Source: Leptidea sinapis (taxonomy: Eukaryota; Arthropoda; Insecta; Lepidoptera; Pieridae). From it: a DNA stretch of 64,000 bases. The notes below the pieces were generated by a model. The model searched no databases and was not told the origin of the DNA. It saw only the letters and a list, made by a program, of their open reading frames with translations. A program made the translations under genes and the position numbers. The stretch spans positions 4,774,001 to 4,838,000 of the forward strand of contig NC_066272.1 of the NCBI RefSeq assembly GCF_905404315.1, read 5' to 3'. This document shows, piece after piece, positions 10,965-22,136 of the stretch (its first letter is position 1; each line of letters opens with the position of its first letter).

Positions 10965-11064
10965 ATTGGACATGTAATTAATATTATGAATTTTTATATT
11001 TTTATAATTAATGTTAACTATGGGACGTAATTGGCCTGAAATAAAAGAATTATTATTATTATTA

Positions 11065-12029
11065 ATCAAATTATATTTATTTAAAAAATTTACTTATTAA
11101 TTATTTACTTATTTACAAGGATCAAATATGTATATTGTATTGGTAACATACAAAACAACAATAAGTACATTAGTACATCTAGATTTATCTGCACAATAGG
11201 AAACGATCTACTCAAGCTTTGTAAGTATAATTAATAATATTAAACATTTTAATGTTTTGTTATCCTTGACTTTAATACATTTTGACAATGGTTTCTGAAA
11301 AGTGGACTGAACCGGCTTTAACTGAATAACAAAAAAAAAAGTATACGTGAAAATCTATTTCAATAGGAACAGAAAACTAAGGTTTGCGAAATAAATAAAA
11401 TCTATCTGTGAACATGTGTTAATTATTTATGCTTTATTTTCATAAAATTTTCTGGAATATATATCTTGGAAACGGATCAGCTAATTTGGATTAAAGTAAC
11501 TACTTTGGGTTATTTGGGGATGCAAAACATTTTAATCTCTGGGGAATACATGTTTTATCAGTTTTCACGGCCTCCATTTTTCAGGTATCCCTCTCTCATT
11601 GCATAATTCCTTTTAGTATTTGTTTCAATGAAAGCAAACGCATTACGTATACTAATACTTACACTTTCTCTTTAGGTTACGAAACATTTTTCATCCTATG
11701 AACAGTATTTTCAAATGTGTGTCGGTTTATTGTGTAAGCAGGTGTAGCGTAGATTTAGTTCATTACACAGTTGAAGGGGCGGGTTCTTGGCTCGTATATT
11801 TTATTAAGTACCCAGATAACTTTGAAACAACAATGTACTGGCGGAAACCATTCTAATCTGTACAGGGAAACTTTGTAAGTCACGCTTTCGTCGCTATTGT
11901 TTGTTCTTAATGTTTTGTTAAGTTGAATTGAGGTAATGAAGGACCAATGCATCTTCCACAAATCAATCTTGTACTTATGTGTTCTGTTGAAGAGGGAAAA
12001 TTTTGTTTTCTTAGTAATTATAATTAATT
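11065..12029. other. AT-rich stretch, no feature recognised
   Basis: I see neither the continuation of LINE-B nor a coding frame of note. The small frame at 11755-11961 has no recognisable motif. Confidence 0.4.
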
Positions 12030-12392
12030 ATGAGAAAGCTCAGAGGGCAATGGAGAGGGCTAGTCCGGAGTTTCTCTGCGAGATCGAATCATAAATGAGG
12101 AAATCCGTAGGAGAACCAAACTCACCGACATAGCCTAAATTACTGCGAAACTGAAGTGGCAGCAGGCAGTGCACATAGTTCAACAGACTGATGGCCGTAG
12201 GAGCAGTAAAGTCCTCGAATGGCGACCACGTACCCAAAGAAGCAGTGTTGGTAAGCCACATGATGGACCGATCATATGATCAAGATTGCCGGAATACATT
12301 GGATGAGGGTAGCGCAGGACCGGTCGTCGTGAAAATGTTTGGGGGAGGCATTTGTCCAGCAGTGGACGACTTCCGGCAGATGATGATTGAAA
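12030..12392 (+). pseudogene. RTE-type LINE, C-terminal and 3' end, degraded
   Basis: Across several frames the segment encodes QRAMERASP, then AKLKWQQ-like and SSKVLEWRPRTQ pieces, and ends in gtccagcagtggacgacttc followed by cagatgatgatg. It lines up with the inverted copy at 54234-54505, whose frame is open. The KLKWQWAGHIARR...VLEWRPR motif and the (gat)n tail are characteristic of lepidopteran RTE elements. Multiple frameshifts make it inactive. Confidence 0.7.
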
Positions 12393-12954
12393 CGTATCGA
12401 AAAGTATTATATAAAGTATACTATTTACTAAAATAGTCTCTTATAATATCCAACCTATAGTTTAAGATTTCAGAAACTAGATTTTATGTTACCGATCTTA
12501 AATCAGCAACATCCAAATTCAAAATGACTTAATACGCTAATCTGCACATTCATACAAATACCAATACGTCATCAGATAGATGAGTTGAAAAAAGGGAAAG
12601 TAGAAATTGTAAGTGTATTCAAAACACCATTAATATCAGAGATTAAAGTGTGATGTTGCTGTTTTGAACTGAAATATTCATTCTCTTCTGTAAGGTTGGT
12701 ATATTTAATTACTTAGCGACTTATTCGTTAAGTAGATACTTTGACTCGCTATACACACATTTTTCCAATGTCATGAGAAAGACATTTGCGGTAGAATACT
12801 GGGGACTGGACTCAACAAACTCTGTGCAAATATTTTGTACTCCTTCTCGAGAAAAACATTTATATTATATACAAAACAAAATATTTGGAGAGTACGGAGA
12901 CTGTCGAAGAGTTTTCTTAATCTATTGTATCTAAAATTGTTTCTCGAGCCGTGT
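12393..12954. other. No feature recognised
   Basis: The sequence is unremarkable and AT-rich, with no repeat shared elsewhere in the window and no coding frame with a family signature. Confidence 0.35.
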
Positions 12955-13032
12955 GAGGCATAAAAAGCTTTTATTTTCTCAAAATTGATTCCTTTAGAAT
13001 TCTTTTTGATGTCGTTTCTAATATACCAGATA
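12955..13032 (-). mobile_element. LINE-A 3' end fragment
   Basis: The plus strand reads ggcataaaaagcttttattt and then the reverse complement of the LINE-A 3' UTR (caaaattgattcctttagaa). It is about 80 bases long. Confidence 0.6.
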
Positions 13033-13409
13033 CTAGTACTAGGTCTTACGTTGTCATGAATCAATAATGGTGATTTTGGTATTTCGATGTTGTGGTAATA
13101 AGAACCACTTTGGTCAACTTATGACTGAATAATTCACAACGAAAATTACAAAATGCTTTGATAAAATAATTGAATATATAAAACATCCTACAGAAAACGC
13201 CAATTACCCACTATTAAAGTTTACACTTCACGACTCAATAAATGCCATAAGCAAAATTGGTAAAATGAGGGGAAAATTTTCATCATTTGAAAATTATAAT
13301 TGTACTGGGAAGTACCTATTGGTTTAACGCTTATGTTTTTTAGAATACAAGTGGAAATACCGTCTTCATGCCGTTGCTGAACAAACACCACTCTGCACTC
13401 AAACTTAAA

Positions 13410-13612
13410 CTCTACCAGTACAGGATGTCGGCTAGATTATGGGTACCACAAGGGCGTCTTTTTCTGCCGTGAACCAGTCTTATGTCAAGCGCAGTCTCTC
13501 AGAATTCTTGGGTTTTCAATAATCCTGAGCGGCACTGCATTGTTATGGGCAGGGCGTATCAATTACAATCAGGTGAACGTCCTGCTCGTCTCGTCCCTGA
13601 TTTCATATAAAA
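13410..13612 (+). repeat. S2 SINE-like repeat, internally deleted
   Basis: It has the S2 landmarks tgtcggctagattatgggta, ctgccgtgaa, ggcactgcattgttatggg and ctgctcgtctcgtccctga. The middle third seen in the full copy at 58777-59089 is missing. The A-rich tail is short. Confidence 0.7.
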
Positions 13613-13854
13613 ATCCATGAATATATCCAAATACAGTATATTTGCGCTCAAGCGCACGTTTTTCAAATTCCACTATTCTCGAAGGTGTGTTAATCTAGGG
13701 CTGGATTCCAGTAACGATGACGTTAATGAAAATCCACTCATAGATATTCCCGCATTCACAGAGGTCAAGAGATTCCTTGCCAGACTTTTAGGTAGGAACT
13801 GTATTGCTGCAGACATTAATATGATTCAATTGGAATTTTGCATTTTGACAAAAA

Positions 13855-14050
13855 CTCCGGTGGTGAAATTCGGCTGCTATCTGAATAATAGCGATATATG
13901 CGGTAGAAAATGCAGAGAGATCCCATATATGTATGGAATGCTAAAGTATCGAGCTGTTCAGAGATGACTTGACAGTCAATGATTCGAGGCGCTCTTGGTT
14001 GTATGCGGTGAAATAGAAGAAGCTGGTACTAGGGTTACCAAGTACACCAA
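13855..14050 (-). pseudogene. LINE-E RT C-terminal fragment, degraded
   Basis: The plus strand is recognisably the same as 23010-23330 in inverted sense: ccggtggtgaaattcggc, gcggtagaaaatgcagagag, and ttgtatgcggtgaaatagaa. On the minus strand it would encode the tail of a Jockey/CR1-like RT. There are many indels and the copy breaks off after accaagtacaccaagg. Confidence 0.6.
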
Positions 14051-14689
14051 GGTATTTCGAGTCGTATATGGACTTATCAGGCAGTGGCAGATTGACGAGA
14101 AAAGTTTTAAGCAGTCAACTGACATTTGGATCTTTGTCTTCTTATAGTTGAGCTGGACTAAATTTTGGACAATAATGTCCGGATTTCTGTCACATTTTCT
14201 GTGCTAGTCAACTAAGCTTTACAAAAGGTAATTCCATGTTTGACAAAGTAAGAACACTGTCTTTTGAATCTCTGTAACTACAAACCTTGACTAATATGAG
14301 TTGTTCATTTTACCACCAGCAGCCAAATTTCACCAGCGGATATTACGTCAAGATTGACCTTAACCTCTAATGTTGCGGATATTCTCTTTTCACTTCCCAT
14401 CACGTGAACCTCTATTCTGTATACCCCTCTCTGATAAATAAATAATATACATTTAGTATAAATTAAATAAAAAAAGAATCCTAATTAATGAAAGTGTGAA
14501 AACATATTATGTTACAGGATATACAGGAAGTAGTCGTTAAGTGTTTGTTACAGATATCAAAAAACTTTAAACTGTTATCGAAACTACGTTAACTGATCAG
14601 TAAAATGATATCAATAACGTTTTAAAAATCAAATGCGAAGTATTCACAATTTGGATAATATTAAACAATACATTTAGTATTTATATTGT
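14051..14689. other. No feature recognised
   Basis: No long frame and no repeat shared within the window was seen. Confidence 0.35.
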
Positions 14690-14874
14690 TATATATATTG
14701 ACACACTGTTACAGAAATTATCTTCCCCAAACTAGGCATACCCTGTAGCTATGGGTACAAGACAACGATATATTTAATACAATATACTTAATTAAACATA
14801 CATCTCATCATTATACATTAGAACCCGGGACCTCTAGCTTAGTAGTCAGGGTCACTAACCATTCGGCTACTATA
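14690..14874 (-). mobile_element. tRNA-headed SINE, truncated
   Basis: On the minus strand a tRNA-like head (tagccgaatgg as box A, cccgggttctaatg near box B) is followed by the body seen in the copies at 41640 and 52453: aagtatattgtattaa, tatatcgttgtcttgt, tgcctagtttgggg and gtgtgtcaatata. The internal Pol III promoter elements support a tRNA-derived SINE. It is missing part of the middle. Confidence 0.7.
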
Positions 14875-15461
14875 TACTGTTAATATATACTATATTCTAG
14901 TAATAATTTCAATAAATAGGTGAAAACTATAAATAAATATAGAGTGGATTAAATTTGATTCCATCAACAATAAAATAAAAGTAAAGCCGATATCTAATGA
15001 TTATTTACGGATCTAGAAACATATGGTGCTCGACATCGGATCCCTTTTTCACTGTTATTGAGTACGCGATAAACAATCAATTGTATCCAGTCCAAAATAA
15101 GACTTAAATAACCCAAAGACATAAAGAGGAAGACAAACCGTTGTTTCTCTATCCCGACCATTATTGTTTTTTATTCGAAGACTTCCCAAACAATGTTTAC
15201 AGGCATTCTTAGTGATAGTAACGTGAAATTATGCGAGGTAAACATTTTAAAATGCGATCCGTTAGTAGATTAGAATATCTTATTATGGATAGTATTATAA
15301 GATATTTTCATCGCATATTTTATCTATTATATAATTATAATGCTGTCTGGATTCTGGATGATTTATAATGATCATGGTTGTTAAGTTTTGTCGTTCATTA
15401 CAACACATACGCATTCACCCATTATCAAAATGTAATACTTTTTTAATATGACAATAATGGA
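14875..15461. other. No feature recognised
   Basis: AT-rich, with only short frames and no repeat match elsewhere in the window. Confidence 0.35.
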
Positions 15462-15672
15462 CGAGACGAGCAGGACGTTCAACTGATGGTATTAAGGGCA
15501 GGGCGTAACGGCACTGCATTGTTATCAATGTAGTGCCGTTCAGGATTCTTGAAAACCCAATAATTCTGAGCGGCATTACACCTGCGTCACGTTAAGATAT
15601 AAGATGTTAAGTCTCATTTGCCCAGTAATTTCACTAGCTTCGGGGCCCTTCAGTACTACTGTAGTGTTGTAA
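15462..15672 (-). repeat. S2 SINE-like repeat with internal foldback
   Basis: The reverse complement carries the S2 signature (gtctcatttgcccagtaatt on plus, cacgttaagatataagatg, acgagacgagcaggacgttc). Within it, aacggcactgcattg and caatgtagtgccgtt form a near-perfect foldback around ttat, not seen in other copies. The A-rich tail lies on the left. Confidence 0.7.
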
Positions 15673-16159
15673 TACTAATTTGAAAACTTAGCTATGTACC
15701 GAAAACGAAACACATATTGTCTTAATGAATGTAACTTAGTGATAAAATACTACCAGTTATGATTTTATGAGTAATTTTAATTAGATTGTAATTCAATAAA
15801 TGTAATACTTTAAAATAAAAACTACTTTCAATTTTATTCTAAGGCACTCATTCTATTCGAGTATATAAAGTGTGTTTTAATTTGGTTTTGTATTGACATA
15901 ATTCAGTCAATGCTGCGTTCGTTGTATTAATAAGCTCTATGCCTTTAATTTCCTCGAATAGTCAGAAACTATCAACGGGAAATAGACGCAATGGCAAAAT
16001 CAATATTGTTGATTTAATACAATTCATCTCTGCTCTGTGGTTATATTATATCTCAATTATAGATCAAAACATAATAGACAGTTCAGACGAGTGTCACACA
16101 ATACAACAGACATTAACATCGTTCGTTCACCAAGAAGGTGCGGTCTACTCTCCCTCCGT

Positions 16160-16755
16160 CTTACGAATTTTCGATCAGGTCACGTGTCCTGACGAGAGTT
16201 TAACATTTTATACCCATCCCTAGAAACGTGCTTAACGCCGCTAAAGAAATTTTAACAACAAGTATCTATATCTTCCAGACGTCTCTTAGCTCTTCGAGAA
16301 ACGTTATTAGGTGTCGATATTTCACCATTATTCCATACAGAATTGATTGCAGATTCTGAGGTAGATTTGTTTAGTGGCGAAGTCATATCTTTTATTTACA
16401 ATAATACAATAGGCAATCAGAACAAAGAAATAAAAGTATAGCTATCGCCTTAGGGAGAGCCTTCACTAATGTCATAGCTTGAAAACCAAATAATTAATCT
16501 GTAAAAATATTTCACGGCTGAGATTGGATACCTCGACCTCGCGGTGTTTTGGCTTCGCAATCACCATGATTCAACCACTGCTCCAGTGACCGTGTGAGTA
16601 GCCGAACTATAATTAGTTAGATGTATAAATCTTTCATCCATAATATCAACGATTGTCATACGAATTTTCGATCAGGCCACGTGTCCTGACGCGAGTTTAA
16701 CATTTTATACCGATCTCAAGAAACGCCTCTATAAAGCTCAACGCCGCTAAAGAAT
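16160..16755. repeat. Pair of diverged direct repeats (about 85 bp, 500 bp apart)
   Basis: The segments 16163-16250 and 16660-16755 share cgaattttcgatcagg, cacgtgtcctgacg, gagtttaacattttatac and aacgccgctaaagaa. Each contains a near-palindrome centred on CACGTG (in the second copy TCAGGCCACGTGTCCTGA, perfect apart from one pair). The interval between them has no recognisable feature. They could be ends of an old element or a duplicated regulatory motif; I cannot decide. Confidence 0.55.
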
Positions 16756-17495
16756 ATTTCACTTGAACAAAATGAAATAAATTTGTACCTACCACAGCTA
16801 CTACTTGTAATTACCACAGCATTTTTAAAACAAAATATTTCACATAATATGTCTTTTATATAAAATAAACAATTTATATACAATATAATTTTGTTATTCG
16901 TACTACATGGACTGATAAAATCTAGCGAGTGCAGTGAGTGTTTTTTCTGTGAGAAGGTAACATCAAAAAACATACCGCGAGTTTGCCACTTCAGATGAGT
17001 ATTCACGGACGTACCGTTTATTTTGATGACAAATGGATTGGCAACCAAAGAGACAGACGTAATATTTTGACCTCCGCATTTTTCCGTTCTGAAAGATCAT
17101 TTGTATTGTTTCGAGACTTTTCAATTTTAGAATCGGAATACAATTCTTTAGCGGAAGCTGGAAAAATTGGTAATTTGAAATAGTATGGATTCACCAAAGG
17201 ACTTTGATGTGTAACGTCTCGGAACAACTAAGTAAACCCGAAATGGCTCCCAGCAGACGCATTTGTAACGATTTCATTTGTCTTGGAGCGGTGGCGAGGC
17301 GTTGAGTTTTTCTTCACGATCATTCCTTTCCATATCCATTCATCCACATCCACCATTATCGCTACCCTTATACCAACCGCATTTAAAATTGTTAGATAAT
17401 TTTACGTAACCATTTTACCAGTGGGAGTTTTCTTTACATAGCATCTCGACTAGGTTACTACGTATGTGCAAGCAGTATTGTGTTTCGTTTTGATA
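16756..17495. other. No feature recognised
   Basis: Overlapping short frames on both strands (16716-17048, 16983-17227) look like chance. No family motif was seen. Confidence 0.35.
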
Positions 17496-17655
17496 GGCGC
17501 CGTAGCTAGAGAAATTACTCGGACAATGAGACTTAACATTTTATGTCTCAAAGTGCCGCTCCGAATTAAGTATTTCTCAACAATCGTAAGTGGAACTGCG
17601 ATAGGCAGGACTTATCACTAAGCATCAGGTGACCATATTGATTGTCTCGTCATTT
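17496..17655 (+). repeat. S2 SINE-like repeat, degraded
   Basis: The landmarks ggcgccgtagctagagaaat, tgagacttaacattttatgt and gtgccgctccgaatt match the S2 consensus, with deletions. The last part (aagcatcaggtgaccatatt) resembles the end of the Rep2 family instead. Confidence 0.55.
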
Positions 17656-19306
17656 TAAACAAAAAGTGTGTGTGTACATAAGCATGCACGCAAGAAGTTA
17701 TACTTCTTTGGCGTAACAAAGGAAACTCTTTAAAATTATTTATTCCTCCTGCTATTCTACGTTTGTAGAACGACCAATATTGTAAAAACCTTGCAAAGAT
17801 GGCTTTGACAATAAATCATTAAATAACGAATACGGCTGTATGGGCTTGAATAATTGGCTTTGCCTGTAATAATGGACGAAGAAACTAAAAAAAATAACGA
17901 ATGTCGCAAACGTCAGAAAATTTTAGGAACCAACTTCAACCTGTTACTTCTGTGTTACAGTGGTGCGCGTGCATCTTAAAATATCACTCTCATAATTTTT
18001 TCATAACGTGCGAAAAGAAGTATAACTTCAAAAAAACAATTTTGTTACTCGCAAATGAAAGAAAGTATTTAGTAAATTTTGTTTTTAGATAAAATTTTCA
18101 CCAATAAAACATGCGGTCTAACCAATCTAATATTTATTAACTTCAGTGTGTGAAAGCACCTTTACAAGTAAGATGGAATGTCTCGTGTACAGCATTTTAG
18201 CGTACGAAATAGGTTTGTCACAGAGCAGGCGAACACAGCGAAAACTAGTAGTTGTACTGCTACTTATGTACTGTTGTTGCACCTGAAATTCAATTCACTC
18301 AGAGAACCAATTCAATAAAGTGGTTCTCTGGTAGAATAAACATTACCCGTCGCGACAATGAACCGCATGCATCGTTTACAAATGTAAGCGATGAGAACTG
18401 CATATGCAATAGAATTAAGGTGTTACATACAAAACGTAGATAATGACACAAATGATATTTTGACAATTTTATAACATATTTTGCATGTCAATTGACGAAA
18501 CATATTGGATTATAAATAATATTATGTTAACATCTTAAGTACACTGTTCATTTCAATGTAACAATATCTATAAAAATATTCCACCTTCTATAATTTGAGA
18601 ACCAGTTGCTCGATCTTGACTAAAATATATGCATGTGTAGATTATGTGACTGGCTAATTGATTATATGAAAGTCAAAGTCAAAGTTTTAATTGCATACAC
18701 ATGTAGATAGATGTTACATAAATATTATAAAGTACATGTTTGCCACATTTATGACATGCAAATTTTACAAAATACATAATATATTACTTAATCATTAGCA
18801 ATCATTACTAAATATTAGCATTAATATCAATTTAATTAATTTGATTAAATTGTGCGCTTTGCTTTCTTACTCTAGATGTTTGTAAACACATTTAATACAG
18901 ATTCAATAATTAATTCAAACCTACATAAAAAAAACAAATATAATATATACTAGATGATAATTTCAGCAGTTCTTGACACATCCTCAATGCTTTGGAATGA
19001 AATAGGAGTATTTTATGTAGGTACTTTAATGTACCCAAGTTAATTAATAATGTTGTCATTTGAGTACTCATGTAATGAAGCGTTACAAACTATCTAACAA
19101 ATAAACACCTACCCACATTTAGTTGTGTCGTCTCGTCGTTAGCTGTCTTGGTTTATAAGTTAACCTTACTCAAAGTCTCTCCAAATAAATTGTGAGCAAT
19201 GTTTCTGTTAATCCAATAATTAACTAAGACAGTTTATATGAAGCAATTTATTTGCTAGTTAAGAAACATGCATTAAATTTAATTGAATGTATTTTAATAT
19301 TCCCAG
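17656..19306. other. Mostly unassigned; possible LINE tail at 18660-18700
   Basis: A gtcaaagtcaaag run at 18671-18684 looks like the reverse-complemented tail of a LINE, but the adjoining sequence has no coding remnant I can read. The remaining sequence is AT-rich with no long frame. Confidence 0.35.
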
Positions 19307-19327
19307 GTGTATCTACGTCTGTACGAG
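19307..19327 (+). CDS. Possible 21-nt micro-exon (VYLRLYE)
   Basis: The 21 bases gtgtatctacgtctgtacga+g lie between an AG acceptor (tattttaatattcccag) and a good GT donor (gtgagtgt). They read seven codons without a stop. The length is a multiple of three, so the exon could be skipped or included without a frameshift. The pyrimidine tract is weak and no companion exon was found, so chance is quite possible. RNA-seq junctions would decide. Confidence 0.2.
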
Positions 19328-19422
19328 GTGAGTGTCAGCTTCACAAAAGCTACCGTAGCAACCGTAGCACTTTAAGACTCCAGTTTTTCTCACTTACTGA
19401 CTTATTTATGTCTTAATAATAA

Positions 19423-19655
19423 ACAAAATCACTATATTCATGTAGGTCAAGTAAGTGACACATATAAATGTCAATAGTTTTCTTTTATTTTTACATCTAC
19501 CACCAATTTGGAAAAGGTTGAGCTTTAATGAGAAGAAGTGGCAAGATCCTCATTGCTACTCTTTTAAATCAATATTAACAGCGTCATCGTTTTACAAATC
19601 ACTTCAATTATAATATATTATGTAAAATGATGCAACAAAAATACTCAAACGTAGT
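19423..19655 (-). mobile_element. LINE-C 3' untranslated region, inverted
   Basis: It is the reverse complement of the block at 3005-3240. It contains aaaatcactatattcatg (the tail signal), gaagaagtggcaagatcc and tttacaaatcacttcaatta. No coding part is retained. Confidence 0.6.
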
Positions 19656-19744
19656 ATTTTCTTTGATTAACGCGAGTGTTACATATTTAAATAAAACACT
19701 TTTTAAGGATTAAAACGCGTGTAATTGTAACTGTTTTAACATTA

Positions 19745-20610
19745 GATTTTTGCGTACATTTTTATTTTATTTAACCCGACGTAATAATAACAGTAATAAC
19801 GTAATAATATTATAACTTAATGTAAAGATTAAAAGTTTTATTAAAACAAATCTTATAACTATATTTACAATACTACGACTACATAAAATTAAGACTATCA
19901 TTACGTGGAAGCGTATCAAGAATACTGGCAGCATGACCGCGTTGGATAGCAAGGCTGATCCGTTGACCGAAATAGCTGCCAGCGCTTAGGTTTCCAGTAA
20001 GTAGCCTTATTGAGGCGCGAAGATAGTATTTTGAACATTCTCCGCGCCTCTGGGCCCCACGGGCCAAGTGTCTCGACACCAAACGGCACAAAGATGTATG
20101 ACTCACTGAAACCAACATATTTGCGACGCTTGCCGTCTTCGGCAGTCGAAGCAGCAGCCTCAGCACCAACTGACGTAACTTGGACATGAGAAGGAGCCAG
20201 AGTGTCGACGCAAGTAGCGTCGCACACCAGCGCCCTTCCCCGTGCCCAAGCCACCAGCGTCATTTCATCAGGACGCTTGCCATCGCAGCGGGTAATACCA
20301 TTTGGCTCTAAAACAGCTGGTATATTAAGAGCGGCAAATGCCCTGCGGATGACTTCATTAATGCTGGCGTGACGACTGATACGGCCTGCCGATTTTAGGT
20401 AGGATAACCCGTGGCGTCCAAGAGCATCTACCTGAACGCCACATCTACATTGATGTGGTTCATTCAGTTTCATACCTAGCCGGAGTGATACGCATATTGA
20501 CAATGTCATATTATCAAGTAGCGCTCCAATCGGCGCAGAAGGCAAGACTTGTAACCAAAATCCCGACTCATTTTCTGTCACGGCCAAAAGATGAGCACGC
20601 TTAATTAATA
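19745..20610 (-). pseudogene. Retroelement C-terminal region with zinc knuckle and PD-(D/E)XK-like endonuclease
   Basis: The minus-strand frame (about 20605 down to 19916) reads ENESGFWLQVLPSAPIGALL, LRLGMKLNEP, a HQCRCGVQVDALGRHGLSY metal-binding-like motif, then RHASINEVIRRAFAAL, AVLEPNGITRCDGKRPDEMT and ALVCDATCVDTLAPSHV. A Cys/His cluster followed by E..., GKRPD and a later D is the layout of restriction-like endonucleases at the C-terminus of R2/NeSL-type non-LTR elements. I recognise the block from RT-bearing invertebrate elements but cannot name the family. A frameshift near 20000 moves the end (SYFGQRISLAIQRGHAASIL) into another frame ending at 19879. The RT is not in the window. The sequence is far more GC-rich than its surroundings. 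Confidence 0.65.
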
Positions 20611-20773
20611 ACTTAATAGATGTTCACTATGACTTATAGTCGAGAACAGTGAAAAGTAATGTTTTCTTCTATTTAAGTCCACATAATATTGTAAACACAT
20701 ATTGATATTTCAAATACAAATAAATATACACATAATATGAGGAATTATTTGATTTAGTGCACTGTTTTGATTT

Positions 20774-20879
20774 GTTTTTCAAAAATCCTGAGCGGTACTG
20801 CATTGTAATGGGCATGGAGTATCAATTACCATCAGCTGAACGTCCTGCTCGTCTCGTCTCTTATTTTTATAAAAAAAAA
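20774..20879 (+). repeat. S2 SINE-like repeat, 3' third only
   Basis: It contains aatcctgagcggtactgc, attaccatcagctgaacgtc and ctgctcgtctcgtct and ends in an A-run after tattttta. It is 5'-truncated, as expected for retroposed copies. Confidence 0.75.
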
Positions 20880-21698
20880 TACAAATACATGCTGTACAGA
20901 ACATACGAAAACAATCGTCTCAACTGTAAAGTAATATGCATACTGTATCGATTGATACAAGCCGGGGAAAGTTTTGATGTCAGCAAAATTTGTTGCACAG
21001 TGTTGCAATTGCTCCGGGCTATTTTGTAACAAGTTTCACATTTGCCGGGTATCTGCACGTATAATGTTTTGTTCATCCTTGTTTCTAACGCGAGAGGTCA
21101 GCGCTTAAATCAAATGCACATTTCATCGTCCGTGTTACCAAATGTGTTTATTTAACCTTTTTAAGGGTATAAACAGGCGATAACGTCAAGCGATGCAGCT
21201 TGTGGTGCCTGATTGAAACCTATTATCGTTAATAAATCATTGTATTAATTAGATGCAATATATAGCATCTTATATCTTAAAACGAGCATTTCTTTTATAT
21301 ACATATATTCTGAATCTTGGTAACGGCTCCAACGATTTTAATTAAATTTAGTATACAGGTAGTTTCGGGGGCGAGAAATCGATTAAAAAATGTGGTTTTA
21401 TCCGTGTTTTAATGAGAAACTGCTACAATAACATTAGAATACAAAGGTAAATTTTGCCACTTTATGCCACACAAGAAGTTGCGGGTTCGTTGGTTCATAA
21501 TATTTTGTTTTCAGTTTTATTTATGTAATTAATCCCAGAAGTGAAGGTTATCACTTTAAAAGCATAACAAATTGTTTGGATCCAGATTGTTTGATTTCGA
21601 CTTTGACAGGTCACCTGATGTTAAGTGATCACTCTACTACAACAGCAATGAAGTGACAGAAACGTGTCGGCCTTATGGGAAAGTTTACCTTTCTATAC
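20880..21698. other. No feature recognised
   Basis: Short overlapping frames on both strands only. A tcacctgatgttaagtgatc piece near 21610 resembles the end of Rep2 in inverted sense. Confidence 0.35.
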
Positions 21699-21737
21699 GG
21701 GTATACCTTTAAAAAAAACTTTTTTAAAGGTATACCC
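21699..21737. repeat. Perfect 18-bp inverted repeat with 3-nt loop
   Basis: gggtatacctttaaaaaa is followed by aac and then by its exact reverse complement, ending in ggtataccc. All 18 pairs match. It could extrude as a hairpin. No element ends or target duplications were found around it. Confidence 0.9.
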
Positions 21738-21830
21738 ATGGCGTATTGTCCTGAACACATCTTCCAATGATTATTTGAGTTTATTTAGCATTGACATCTC
21801 GGCGTTAATTACTTTCACAAATATTGATTA

Positions 21831-22136
21831 ACGGCTGTTCCCAATATTCAGTCTATCTCCGGTTGTGGCCTACTTGAGATAAAGATCGTAACTATCGTTG
21901 ACTTTTCTGACCCAATAAACTTATCGACGGTAACTCACCTTATCCGTACACGGGAGGATGTAAAGCTTCCTAGCGATAGTAGTTTGTATGGAAATTGCAA
22001 TTCACGCGTCCCAATGTAAGGCGATAAGAATGACTTATCGGGTATATTGGGACAGCTTCAGGTTATTGACAGCTAATTACTGACAGTAGAATGTAGTAAT
22101 TTATGTATCTGTAGATAGTATATTGGGAACGGCCGT
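21831..22136. mobile_element. MITE-2, complete, with TAA target duplication
   Basis: The termini are acggctgttcccaatat and its near-exact inverse atattgggaacggccgt (16 of 17). The flanks read TAA on both sides (21829-21831 and 22136-22138, if the terminus is taken as CGGC). A 3-bp TAA/TTA duplication with short inverted ends fits PIF/Harbinger-type (Tourist-like) MITEs. No coding capacity. A second copy lies at 38694-38970. Confidence 0.75.

Larger units (their letters stand above)
6985..11064 (+). mobile_element. Nearly full-length, inactive CR1-like LINE with (ATT)n tail
   Basis: The element has a short 5' leader, ORF1, a 13-base gap to ORF2, an AP-type endonuclease, a reverse transcriptase, a 3' UTR of about 85 bases and a terminal attattattattatt run. 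The order and the ORF1 domains fit the CR1/L2-like group of non-LTR retrotransposons. It carries at least five lesions: a 17-base insertion in ORF1, a one-base frameshift in the endonuclease (about 8490), stops at 8807 and 10878, and a deletion between endonuclease and RT at about 9645. It sits next to an inverted LINE-B 3' end. A target-site duplication was not identified. Confidence 0.85.

Noticed and set aside
13617..13967. 116-codon plus-strand frame
   Set aside because: Its second half is antisense to a LINE-E fragment; its first half has no recognisable motif.
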